Shown here: positions 35,331-46,777 of the stretch, in pieces
Layout: the number at the start of each line of letters is the position of its first letter
Position numbering within the stretch: position 1 is the stretch's first letter
Assembly (NCBI GenBank): GCA_947044365.1
Contig: OX345636.1
Span: 31,206,466-31,270,465, forward strand
DNA from: Petrosia ficiformis
Lineage: Eukaryota; Porifera; Demospongiae; Haplosclerida; Petrosiidae
DNA: 64,000 bases
Reading direction: 5' to 3'
Notes under the pieces: model-generated
The model's input: the letters and a program-made list of their open reading frames with translations, nothing else
Database searches by the model: none
Told to the model about the DNA's origin: nothing
Made by a program: the position numbers and the translations under genes

Positions 35331-37170
35331 TGAGGATTTCCCATAATAGTTTGGGTGTGGTTATATACAGTATACATACATGTAATAGTTTAGGTATGGT
35401 TAGTAATACATATATTGATTACTTTTGGGTGGTCTTAATGATATTCATTATGTGTTGATTGAAACTTTGTAGTTGTGGCACATCCATGTGTGGCTGCTTC
35501 AGTGTTTCATTTTCCCATTCATTTTTGAATCATCTGTAGCTAATAACAGAAGACACTCTTAATTCTAATTGCTAAGCAGTCCAAAGAAGTAGGTATGTAT
35601 CTATAGAACAGTGATTTTTAGTATTAAACATTTGGCCTATAACAACATCTATTAGGATGTTGAGGTACTATGTAGACTAGTCTAAAATTTGAAAAGAATT
35701 TAACCAAGATACATGTACATGTAGGTTCTTGGTGCTTTATATGGTACTCGGCTCTGTCTCAGTTTATGAGCTTCTCAACCACACCCCTTGTACTCAGGGT
35801 GTGGAAATAATTAGCCAATTGCCAGATATTTGGGCCTAGTTTCAACACTCTTGTCCTGTTCCCCATATAGTTTGTACACAGCTCAGTTTCAATTTACCAG
35901 ACATTCACTAGATTTAAAGGACAATGTCCTGCATGACTGGTTGTTTCCACATCCCTGCTTGGGCTATATTTCCTGTCAGCACTCATACCAGTACTTCAAC
36001 TAATATACATGTACTATATTACATTTACTGGAAGGGATGAAGGGGAGCTTTCCCTACCCATCAGAGGTTTTACTATTGTAATCATAACATAGTATCCTAA
36101 TCTGTGTGAAATGTTGCTTTGAATGTTTACTAAACAAACTAATGTTTGAAATTATATTATTTATTAGTCAATAGTAGTATGTCACTTGTTACATATATGT
36201 GTCCAATTAATTAAGACATAAGAGATGTGTAAAATATATTAGATTATGGAATCTGTTGCTGGTCATGTGACTAAATTGATGATTAGAACTGTTGTATTAT
36301 GAATGGAGAGACATTTGACAAACCAACAAGAATTTCCATTCATAATGTTGAATACACATCCTAAATCCCTGTGAGGTGATATATGAGTATTTATATTATC
36401 TCTTAACTGTACATATAATAGTTTAGATGTTGTTAGTAATAGATTAAGGTGGCGGTACAGTGACGTTAATGACATTCATAGCTAAACGTTTTTTTGTTAT
36501 TTTCATTGTTACGATTTCTTCATTCATTTTCATATTTGCAACACAATATTATTTTATTGAAGTTTATTATCAGTGAAAATTTGAAGTATTTTGCATGTTG
36601 TATTCATGAGTTATGATCGTCAGCAGAACCACCTGCAAGTGTACATTTCTCTCCATAAACACACAAGAGAAAGACTGTACACTTACTGTGCAAAGTGAAT
36701 ACACCCTAGTCTAAAAAACAACGAAGACCTTTTCCTTATATCTGTTTCTGTACCACAGGTGTTGTATATCATCATCCTTCTTCGACAAATTTCTCGACAA
36801 AGTGCTTCGCTATTGAAAACATTGCTTTGTTGTTTTGTAGATACACGTGTAACAAAAGTTTGTTCAAAATTTCAAAGCTGTACCGATTATTGAAGCCGAG
36901 ATAAATGTAACTAAACACTGTCTACTAAACTTACCTTATTTAATGCCAGCTACAAACCACTAGAATGTATAATGGAATGTAATTTATCATTAGCCACACC
37001 CCTAAATATACGGTAAAACCTCTTGTTATTGTGGTGGCTCTGAAAAGAACCGTTAAGACTGAAAAAAAAGCACAAAGAAACTGGGTGAATAAAGAAGTTA
37101 GCTGTTGTATTACTCATCAGTATCTACCACCTCATGTACAGGCTGACCAGATTGGTGTCTAGTAACTCAG
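35331..37170. other. No gene recognised
   Basis: AT-rich. A small imperfect hairpin at about 36637-36690 pairs AGTGTACA..TTTCTCT with AGAGAAAG..TGTACACT. Sequence near 36410-36475 resembles 35380-35450 (ATAGTTTAGRTRTKGTTAG). No coding evidence. Confidence 0.45.
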
Positions 37171-37259
37171 GCAACATATAGTCAGGCGTGGCCTGATCCT
37201 TGCGTTTACGATGTACATTGTAAACGCAAGGGTCAGGCCACGCCTGGCTAAGCAACATA
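37171..37259. mobile_element. Seventy-three-bp palindromic mini-insertion with 8-bp target duplication
   Basis: GCAACATA occurs at 37171-37178 and again at 37252-37259. The 73 bp between them is one almost perfect palindrome. Each arm reads AGGCGTGGCCTGAYCCTTGC then GTTTAC, meeting at a central TGTACA-type core with essentially no loop. It looks like the two ends of a DNA transposon joined with nothing between them. Confidence 0.8.
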
Positions 37260-37449
37260 CAGTTGTATTAATATGTCATAACAAGTACTATTCTGATTAT
37301 AGTCATTTTTTATATTAATTTTAGTATTCTTGCACACAAAATAGTTTGAGAAGTCATCTTATGATTACCTCATAGATAAATAACATGTACTGACATATTT
37401 TAATAATCATAACTTGAAATGATATGAAAATTCAAAATTAATGTGTACT

Positions 37450-37995
37450 AATTCACCATTAATCTATTTATCTACATGTACTATTGCTGACTGTGTAAAT
37501 TACATTTTGTCTATCTATCAAGCAGTATATCTATTTATTTATGTACATACAATGTATATGTATATCTCCCTGTTTGTGTATTGTCTGCTGTCTATTGTCT
37601 ACTGTCTATGTGTTTATGTAGCTATCTATCTATCTATTTGTCTGTCTGTCTATCTGTCTATATTGACCTGTATCTTTCTATCTACATGTATTTGTATCTA
37701 CAGTGTACCATCTATCTATCTATCCATCTATCCATCTATCTATCTTTCTATCTATCTATCTTTGTATCTATTTATCTGTTCATCTGTTAATCTAACTATC
37801 TATCTTTATACATGTATCTGTCAATTTATCTGTCTATATTTATCCATCTATATACATGTATATCTATCTATCCTGACCACTATCTATCTATCTACATAAT
37901 ATTATTATATCTATCTGTATTAACCATTCATCTACTTACTACATAATACCTCTATTATAATTATACTTTATAGATATCTATCTATCTATTTGTCT
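37450..37995. repeat. Microsatellite tract (CTAT)n and related
   Basis: Interrupted CTAT, CTGT and CATC tetramers. Tyrosine/leucine/serine-rich frames are artefacts. Confidence 0.9.
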
Positions 37996-38209
37996 GTCTA
38001 TTTATATAAATTACATGTGAAAATGCTACTAATTATTACATACTGACTGTAACTAAGGCAACACATAAATTTTAATTAATTTTATTCTTTCTCAGGTTTC
38101 CAAATCAGAAGATTGACAGTATTGTATTCACAATCATTTGCTTCTTGATTTCTTATTTGCTATTATTATGAAAAAAAAATTGTTTAATGCGTGGGTCGAT
38201 CGTAGCTCA

Positions 38210-38343
38210 GCATGCGCATCCAATAATATCGCGTGGGCCTACGATATATAGTTCGCTGGAAAGGAACTAAGACAAAGAGTTTTAACCCAAACAACTACGA
38301 TTGATTATACAACAGTTTACTTGCCGCAATACAACAAGTAAGT
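38210..38343 (+). promoter_or_regulatory. Candidate promoter and non-coding first exon ending in a splice donor
   Basis: GCATGCGCA (38210-38218) lies in a locally GC-richer patch, followed by about 120 bp without an obvious repeat and then by a consensus donor, AACAAGTAAGT with GTAAGT at 38338-38343. There is no ATG-initiated frame of note before the donor. I infer a possible first exon whose coding exons were not found within the window. Confidence 0.3.
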
Positions 38344-40839
38344 TTTTATTTATTAACTATTTTATCCCACATTTGTTCACTCTGTACTTTTGTGAGCTTC
38401 CTACAGATATTGTGATTATGTTATAATTATTATTCTTTTTATTTCTATAATAATTACGAAACCTCTACTTATCTTAGAAACTGATGATATGACATACATG
38501 TAGTACTGGTTAGTTAGATTTATTCCATGGAGTATTATGGTTGGGATACTGTGTATCATCATTCATTATAAAGGATGTGTTTACATGTACAGTTCAATAT
38601 ACAAAGATGTATTGCAACAGAATAATAAATGCTTATAATATATATACTAATTATTATTAACAGAAATGTCACAGGATAAGTAGTAGATGAAGAATATTTA
38701 TTATCTGATGCTATGAAATCTGATATGAGATAATTATTATGTGTTTAGTAATCCTATCATGTCACGATCATTTGCTCTTTATCCTAAATTCTTCAATGTA
38801 ATGATGATCCTACAAATACTGTTGAATAGAAGATTGTAGTTCAGTTAATGAATGGATATAACGTACTAGTTTGAACATGTATTCAGTATATCAACTTTAT
38901 ACATGTATACTTACATGTTATATTTATACACACTAATGAGTTGTATTTGTATAATTGTACAGTATTTACCTGAAAATAAGATATTTGTTACTTGGTTTAA
39001 TTATCTAATATGTTTATCATGGAAACACTGAATCATCCCATATTATATGTGTTACCATGGAAACTATAATCGTAGTTTGGAATTATATTATCTCTAAAGT
39101 GTATTTTTGAAAATGGAGAGACAATGATATGTAATGTGAATTATATTATCATTATAAATCATGATAATTATGAAATGCTATAATAATTTATAAAATGGCA
39201 TGTCATAATTATGTACATATGATCACTAGAAAGGATTGTCCACTTTTGAAATGTTTTATAATTAATATTCATGATAAATGTATGGATTTCCTAATATAGA
39301 CGTCATGTGATTGTGATACACCCATAATGAATAATGATATTTAACATGTTGTACAGTACAGGTTAATTTCTTATGTACATGTATAACTTAATATATACAT
39401 GATAGTATGACTACCCAATAATTATTGTGTGGTTTAACTTGTCATAGGTGTCAATGATAATATTTGTATCTTTTAACCAAACCAAATATTACAGAACTGA
39501 ACAGAGTGACATTATAATTAGATAATGACTACCCATCAAAACAAAATTAATGATAGGGTTATTACATATCTCTGGAGGGTTATACAATCAATACAAATGA
39601 TATAAACTGATATAATCTAGTGAAGATCAGTGTCTGGATTTCACTAGTGTAGTCCTGTCTATTGTCCCATTATGATCTTGATTATTCTTGTGATTTGAGA
39701 TGACTCACAAGTTACGGGAGATGCATGTGATGTGTGGAGTTATTCTGTATTAGAATAGAATTTCACTAATTTATCATCAGTAGTATTGCCCATCACTAAT
39801 GTTTTTATTGTGTGTGTAAACAATGAGTTGAGCATTAGTTATACAATACATGTATTCACTAATTGAGTATCTGATGATTACTGTACTAATGAGTACATGT
39901 ATACATATATAGTCATAATTCACATTGTGTAAACATATATTTAGTAGTTGTATTGACAGTATTCATTAGTACCTGTATAACATATTGTCTTTATACTATG
40001 GAAGTAATGTAACAAGTAATTGAATTTTAAGTGAAATGTAATCAGGAATCCCAATTGATTATACTTTTACAGTATTACTCATCCCTAGTAATAATGAATG
40101 GGGTATTATGAAACAAAATTTAACACTGCTTTTTGTTATTTGAATATTGATTTCCTTACTGAACAAACATTTCAATATTATAGCTTGCTTAACTTGTTTC
40201 TGATAATCAGCCCACACAATTTCCACTACTATAGATGTCTACACAACAGCCTCTGTGTTTTATTTTCTGTTCTGTGAGCTAGACGATGCCAGTAACAAAG
40301 AAACTTTCTTTTGCCAATAATTTGTTTGGTGTTCAGCAATTCATGATTTATTTCTGTATATACACATACAGTGTATATACAGAAATAAATCATTTACAAT
40401 GATTATGGAAATTGGCATTCGAATAACAAAAATGGGTATTTGTTTTAGCCCATATTTTAACATTCATTATTTCGATTACAAGGTTTTGAAAAAAATTTTC
40501 TTATTATCGTGAGCATAAATCAATAATAATTAATTTGGTAATATGTACAAGTACTATTCTATATTGAATAGTATATTAAGTACATGTCATAATAAAGCAT
40601 ACAATGTACATTCATGTAGTGTGTAAATACTGCTGTTATATATAGTCTCATATAGGTGTATAGATATAATTATTAGGATTATACCAGGATTATACCAGGA
40701 TTAACTTAAGCATGCATTCTGTGGTTTGTATGTTTTCATGGAGGGCCATCCCTATGATTGCTTTCCACGCGGTTGAATCTATATAATATCTCTCTCTTGT
40801 GTCCCCTTGTGCGAGTATGCATTGTATACGTTGTAAGGA
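38344..40839. other. No gene recognised; contains a conserved 90-bp block
   Basis: Low-complexity AT-rich DNA. The block 39265-39352 (TTCATGATAAATGTATG, CATGTGATTGTGATACACCC) is nearly identical to 57258-57343. A perfect hairpin lies at 40343-40393. Confidence 0.5.
40343..40393. repeat. Perfect 23-bp hairpin, 5-nt loop
   Basis: The left arm begins ATGATTTATTTCTGTATATA and ends CAC. The right arm is its exact complement, GTGTATATACAGAAATAAAT then CAT. The loop is ATACA. It is too perfect for a typical microRNA precursor and is more likely a small palindromic insertion. Confidence 0.85.
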
Positions 40840-41160
40840 AGTTGCGTCATTCCCCGGGGCTCAGTCAATTAATGGGTGTGGTGCGTAAAAGAATGCACGC
40901 TCAAGCTCTACAGACCAGCAGAAGGAAAGCTGCGTGTAGCTAAGTAGATTACATAGAAACTGGTACTAATAGCTAGCTATTCTGCCTGAAATATATTTCT
41001 AAAGTTCTACAACGTCCTTTAAAAAGTAAGGAGAGTAGATAATCAAATAATAACTATAGTAGGCTGTTGTGTTTCAGGCATGAAAAAGTAAGCCATGATT
41101 ACTGAATGCTAGACACCACAAAGCAGTCATAGGGATACTTTTATCTTCACTTACATTTGT
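40840..41160. repeat. Dispersed repeat B, copy 2
   Basis: It matches 12030-12310 with GTTGCGTCATTCCCCGGGGC and TCAATTAATGGGTGTGGTGC, plus a CTCTACAGACCAGCAG block shared with the copy at 58960. Confidence 0.8.
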
Positions 41161-41289
41161 AAAGCAATCATAGGGATGTTTGTTCTCTATATCCACTTGT
41201 TACAGATAAATAATGCCAGACTAATCACTCTGGAATGTATTTATAATAACAAGTAATGAAGTATCACCATTAATTAGGTTATACATAAT

Positions 41290-41930
41290 TACTATATTAT
41301 AATTATATATTATATTGTTACTATACTTTATTATATCACATGTAATTTATATTATATACTATTCACCATCAAAGGAAACTAGAATTTTGTAATTGTAAAC
41401 ATTACCTTATAAGGAGAAACATTTGATGATAATATTATACATGTAGTACAGTATTATATAAACTGTTGTTATGTATCTCACTATACAATTGGCCGGGTCA
41501 GAATCAAATATCTCATACACCTGTGTGAACAGGTTACCTGAAACTTCGTATACACATGTACATGTAATTATAATAATTTATACCAGGTAGATTAAAATAT
41601 GATTATTCCAGTTCATCTCATTATAATTAATGGAATGAACTGAATTAATTATGAAAGTCAGTAATCATATATACTGGATATGGATGTGGTCTAAACATAC
41701 TTCAGAATATAACAATAGTAAGTTATAACTAATTAAAATGAAAATTCTTGGATTAATATAAAACATCATTATAAAAGAGGTGTCTTACACTTATAACAAT
41801 CATGCACATGTACAACTAACTACAATGTATATGTATGTACATGTGTATACTACACAATGTATAGTACATGTACATGTATATATATACATGATAGAACTGT
41901 ATCAAAATCTTGATATCATATTTCTCATTT
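41290..41930. repeat. Paralogous block, copy 1
   Basis: Several blocks recur in the same order at 49205-50120: ACATTACCTTATAAGGA, AAACTGTTGTTATGTATCTC, TACCAGGTAGAT, CAGTAATCAT and TATCAAAATCT. This indicates an old segmental duplication. At 41488-41532 there is a minus-strand fragment of the 5' block of the tRNA-like repeat. Confidence 0.7.
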
Positions 41931-43239
41931 GATATTCAAGCATTATAAATGTACATGTATCTTCATTAAATACATTCATGATTATAATATTATAGTAATA
42001 TTGAAATAATGATAATAAAAATATATGTGACAATATAGATATACACACATGTACATGTACACACATATATGTACATGTGCTACATGTATCTCCTGCTTTT
42101 ATTAATTATGTACACGTACATTTGTAACTTATTACATGTACATAATACAATACAGAACTGTACTGTATAGTATAGTACAATAAAATACAATATACATTAG
42201 TGCTGGAATGAATATGAGTCAATATCCAGACTAATTAACATCATGTGGTAATGAAATGCACATAATTATGACTAGTTGATATATGTACAAGTTAGAACTG
42301 TTGTCAATAGCTACTAGTCTTATTAGTAGAGTATGTCATGTACAGGTAATTATTTTGCTATAGCTACATGTATATGTACTTGTGTCAACTGTTACTACAA
42401 CATGTACTGTACAAGTGACATGTACATGACTACATATGTAACTGGTATAATATCTGTGAAGAGGAAATGTTTGTGTAGTGAAGTCAAGGGTAATAACATT
42501 TACCATATATGAGTAAGAGTCACTATTCTGTAATATATAAACTGTGTATTGTTCTAAATATAAAATTATAATGTAATAATTATAATAGTTCAGGCCATAG
42601 ACCCTCGTGCTAAGGTGAGTATAAATCTGATATACCATGAGTAGGCATGTTATAATGTATTTATGTATGTATTTCCTAAAAGATTAAACCTTTGTTGATG
42701 TATGTTGCTTCTCCTACAATTCCCTCTTCACTTTAGAGAAGGTAAGTGCTGTTTTCTTGTAGTCTGTATTGATGGCAGGTTTTATATATGGCCACAAGGT
42801 GCTATGTCTGATTTACAAACTTTGAGGTTTTGCTGATCGGAGATATACATGTACATTTTCACTTGCGTATTTATACTATGTTACCATAGCAACCAAATTG
42901 TAGGAACAGAACAACATACATGTACTAATTAAATTACAAGTACACGTACATACATGTATTAGATTCCACAAGTAATGTGGATGAGTGGTTTCCACATACC
43001 TGTATAGTGTTATACAATCTATTTTCCTGTACCTTATTAATAATCATGCATCACTTCATCATTGTATATTATATACATGTATATGCTTTGATCACTTGAT
43101 TACTATATACTTTACACATGCCCCTGATCACTTAATCATTGTATACACTATACATGTCCCTGATCATTGTATATAATGCATACATATTCACAGTAGGAGT
43201 GAATAAAATATTCAAGTTCTGTTTTTGTATTCCTCATGT
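41931..43239. other. No gene recognised
   Basis: Rich in ACATGTACATGTA-type palindromic simple sequence. Donor-like sequences AAGGTGAGT (about 42613) and GAAGGTAAGTG (about 42738) occur, but no convincing exon is attached to them. Confidence 0.4.
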
Positions 43240-43492
43240 TCTACACTCTGTAGTATGCTAAATTGCCATGAAAACTCAGTTTAAATGGTAATTAAATATT
43301 CACTGATAATTGTATAAATGGTACATGTATATACCTAATACCTAAACGGAATGTACAGGATTCTGTCTAGATCAGTTTATGGCAAGCTGCTATTCATGCC
43401 TTTTCCTAATTCAGTATACATATATGTATACAGTTCACATGTACACATAATATGGAACAGTGTGGGTAGGAACATGTACATGTTTAATACAT

Positions 43493-43704
43493 GATGTTAT
43501 CAGAGATGTAGAAAGAAAGAAAGAAAGAAAGACACCTGAGGCAATGGAAAAATGAAAATGAGAATTGCCTCAGGTGGGATTTGAACCCACGACACTCTGT
43601 ACTCCGGACAGATGCTCTACCAACTGAGCTACCAAGGCAGCTCAGCTGGCAGGGTCCGAATCAAACATCACATATGCCTGTATGAACAGGCTAACTTGAC
43701 ACTA
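43493..43704 (-). mobile_element. tRNA-like dispersed repeat, copy 2 (SINE-like)
   Basis: Inverted copy of 22683-22901 with the same three-part layout and a shorter (CTTT)n tract. It sits between the two members of the direct duplication. Confidence 0.78.
43566..43638 (-). tRNA. tRNA-like sequence, anticodon-position GGA, repeat-borne
   Basis: The cloverleaf is better than in copy 1. The D stem GCTC/GAGC and the anticodon stem TCTGT/ACAGA are fully paired, and the loop is again CCGGAGT. The T arm is GTGGG-TTCAAAT-CCCAC. The acceptor GCCTTGG/CTGAGGC has two wobble pairs and the discriminator is A. C33 and the absent long variable arm argue against a working serine tRNA. The A and B box regions (TAGCTCAGTTGG, GGTTCAAATCC) look usable for RNA polymerase III. 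Confidence 0.6.
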
Positions 43705-44037
43705 GGTTCTACACTCTGCAGTATGCTAAATTGTCATGAAAACTCAGTTTAAATGGTAATTAAATATTCACTGATAATTGTATAAATGGTACATGTATAT
43801 ACCTAATACCTAAACGGAATGTACAGGATTCTGTCTAGATCACTTTATGGCAAGCTGCTATTCATGGGTTTTGCTACTTCAATATACATATATGTATACA
43901 GTTCACATGTACACATAATATGGAACAGTGTGGGTAGGAACATGTACATGTTTAATACATGTACATGTATACATGTATATAATTATATTCATATAGTTAG
44001 CATTGGATCAGTAATTAAAATTTAAGGTGTATTTACA

Positions 44038-44445
44038 TTTGTGGCCGAATTTGCGAAAATCAGGCTTATAGGATAATTAATTTTGAGATACAAGTGGAAA
44101 TAGACAGTTATGGCTTACTTGGGCGATTACTGTTTTACTACATAAAAAGCTTCATTAACATCATTTACTCATAGCTTCACAGAGGATTAGAGACATCTCT
44201 GTGCTTCACATCATTACCTTTAATCATTAAATATTTGGTTTAATTGCGTTTTTCTCAAAATGAAGGTTTTGTCACAACAGCAGTTTAATCACTCAATGTA
44301 GCTTTGTCTTTTGCTTGATTGGGATATATCATATATCATTCTAGAGCTAATGTGAATACTCTATTCAGGTAAAACAAGAAATCAATTTTGAAATTTTATC
44401 CCATAAGCCTGGTTTTCACAAATCCTGTCACATTTATTCACAAAA
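44038..44445. mobile_element. Small inverted-repeat element (MITE-like)
   Basis: GCGAAAATCAGGCTTATAGG near 44053 is matched in reverse by CCATAAGCCTGGTTTTCAC at 44401-44419, with further TTTGTG/CACAAA similarity outside. The ends are imperfect and no target duplication was established. Confidence 0.5.
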
Positions 44446-44860
44446 GGAGACAAAGGTTGTACCAAGTTTCTTTTTCTACGGACAAAGTTTGTCCAAGTTT
44501 CTGAGTTCAGCACAAAGGATGTACTAGTCTTCATTAGTCATTAGTTAAAATCTGACAGGTAGGTTTACACTAATGAGGACTAATGTATGCATATAATGTT
44601 TAACAACAATCAAGCCACAGTCAGATGCAGATTTGTTGTTTAGTAGAGATGAAATTCTCATAAAAACAACCAATGCACAGATTTCTGGGATGGAAACTTC
44701 AAATGGGACCTTCAAACTAACTTGAAACCCAAAACGCAAGTTCTACAAGCCAAGCAGAAACTTGAGAAAAAAGCTTGAATACGAGGTGGTGTCAAATCCT
44801 GCTTTAAGTAACAAACTAATCATCATGTGCTTATTTCATTAGAGATATTGCTTTTCTTGT

Positions 44861-44994
44861 TGTAGTAATGAATATGTTTATGTTCTGAGCATGCTCAGTA
44901 GCATGCTGTGTATCTGTATATCCTTTATTGTTATAATAGTCTTCTCTTTGTGTTATCCACATTAATCTGGGTGACAGTTCGTAAAGTCATCACA
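44861..44994 (+). repeat. 5' LTR
   Basis: It is 134 bp, starts TGTAGTAATGAATATG and ends GTAAAGTCATCACA. It carries GAGCATGCTCAGTAGCATGC, an AGCATGC direct repeat. The 3' LTR lacks 12 bp at this point and is otherwise the same. A TTATAATAG stretch at about 44931 could serve as a TATA-like element. Confidence 0.93.
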
Positions 44995-45012
44995 TTGGCG
45001 ACGAAGGATGGC
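44995..45012 (+). promoter_or_regulatory. Primer binding site, serine tRNA type
   Basis: Directly after the LTR comes T, then TGGCGACGAAGGATGG. This resembles the complement of the 3' end of a serine-GCT tRNA (TGGCGACGAGGATGGG) with one or two differences. The gag start codon ATG at 45008 lies inside the site, so priming and translation start overlap. Confidence 0.75.
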
Positions 45013-46777
45013 ATTCAAAGGAGCATATGGGCATATACAGGAGTTTGATCCTGCTGTCGATTCGTTTTCGCTCTATATTGAAAGAGTAGAGTTGTTTTTT
45101 CTGGCTAATGAAGTACCAGAGAATAAAAAGGTGCCTGTCTTTCTGAGCATAATAGGTAAAAAGACCTATTCCTTAGTAAGGGACCTAATGATGCCTGATG
45201 TTCCTAGTGAAAAGAACCTAAGAGATATTATAGCCGTGTTAAAGAAACATTTTCACCCCACACCCTCGGTGATTGCCGAAAGGTTCCAATTTCACAAGCG
45301 GGATCAGAGAGAAGGAGAAACGGTGGCAGAGTTCGTGGCTGAACTGAAACGATTATCTACCCATTGCAAGTTTGAGAACTATTTGGATGACGCCCTCAGA
45401 GATCGTTTTGTCTGCGGGTTGAGGAAAGAGCCCATGCAGAAAAGACTACTAGCAGAAACTGACCTGACATTTGCAAAGGCAGTCGAAATAGCCCAAGGTA
45501 TTGAATCTGTGGACAAACAAGCTTTAGCAATGAAGAATGACACTGTCGGCCAGAGTAATGAAGTTAATAAAGTATGTCAGAGTATCTCTTGTTATAGGTG
45601 TGGCAAATCAAACCACACAGCTAATTTCTGTAAGTATAAAAATCTGGAATGCCATAATTGTGGTAAACGAGGACATCTTAAGTCTGTTTGTAGGAGTAAG
45701 AAAACGTTTCAAGATAACAGACCTAGTAATCGACATTTTAAACTCTCATCGTCACGATCCTCCAGTAATTCCAAAATGGCACACAAATATGGGAAAACAA
45801 AATATTTAGAAACAGCACAGGAAGTACCTGAAGAAATACCAGATTCTAAAGATGTAGCATTGTTCACGATTTCCAGAGAAAGTAATAAACCAATTCGTGT
45901 ATCTGTCACTATTGGTGGTGAAGTGTTACCAATGGAAGTTGACACTGGAGCTGCTGTCTCATTAATCTCAGAGGTTGAGTATCAAGATAAATACCAGTTG
46001 CATAAATCTAATGTAAAACTTAAAACCTATACCTCTGAAAGTATGATAGTAGTTGGGGAGTTTAATGCCCAGATCACATATGAAGACCAGAAGGATACAC
46101 TAACCTTAGTAGTAGTTAAAGGTGATGGGCCAGCCTTAATGGGAAGAAATTGGCTTACTTGTTTGAAATTAAATTGGCATAAGGTATTTCATACCTCACT
46201 CGTTACAGATCCCGTTGAAACTTTAATTAAGAAGTATGGTGATGTTTTTAGTAGTAAACTCGGAACAATGACCCAGTATAAAGCAAAGTTAAAACTTAAA
46301 GAAGGAGCTAAACCAAAGTTCTGGAGGCCTCGTACAGTTCCTTTTGCTCTTAAACCAGGTATTGAAAAAGAACTTGATAAACTTCAATCTGCAGGGATAA
46401 TAGAACCTGTCATTTATAGTGAGTGGGCAGCCCCGATTGTCCCAGTTCCAAAAAAAGATGGTGGAATTCGTATATGCGGAGACTACAAAGTGACCTTGAA
46501 TCCCCTGCTCGAAATTGACCAATATCCACTACCCAAGCCAGAGGAGTTATTTACAGCAGTCACTGGTGGAAACAAATTTACCAAATTGGATTTATCCCAG
46601 GCATACCAGCAAATGTTATTGGATGACGACTCTAAAGATTTAGTTACTATAAATACACATCGTGGGCTTTACAGATATACCAGACTTCCGTTTGGGATTG
46701 CCTCAGCACCTGCTATTTTTTCAACGGACAATGGACATTATATTGCAAGGCATTCCTCGAACCATTTGTTACATTGA
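45008..46777 (+). pseudogene. gag-pol, first segment: capsid region, zinc knuckles, protease, RT palm start
   Basis: The frame opens at the ATG inside the primer site. Residues 1-185 form the retrotransposon gag region. Two CCHC zinc knuckles follow (C195 to C208, CYRCGKSNHTANFC; C215 to C228, CHNCGKRGHLKSVC). The aspartic protease active site is VDTGAAVSLI (311-320). Reverse transcriptase begins near residue 430 with ICGDYKVTLNP, FTKLDLSQAYQQM and TRLPFGIASAPAIF. Gag and pol share one frame with no programmed shift in between. After the APAIF codons a run of six T (about 46716-46722) puts the frame out by one base, and the true RT continues in another frame. The end of this frame (STDNGHYIARHSSNHLLH) is a frameshift tail. 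Confidence 0.9.

Larger units (their letters stand above)
43240..43975. repeat. Direct duplication of about 255-265 bp flanking a tRNA-like repeat
   Basis: The segment 43240-43492 (TTCTACACTCTGTAGTATGC onward) recurs at 43707-43975 with few differences. The copies are separated exactly by the repeat at 43493-43704. A diverged relative may lie near 54010-54210. Confidence 0.88.

Noticed and set aside
42600..42750. Two donor-like sites (AAGGTGAGT, GAAGGTAAGTG) as evidence for a gene
   Set aside because: No adjoining coding exon, matching acceptor or conserved peptide could be found.
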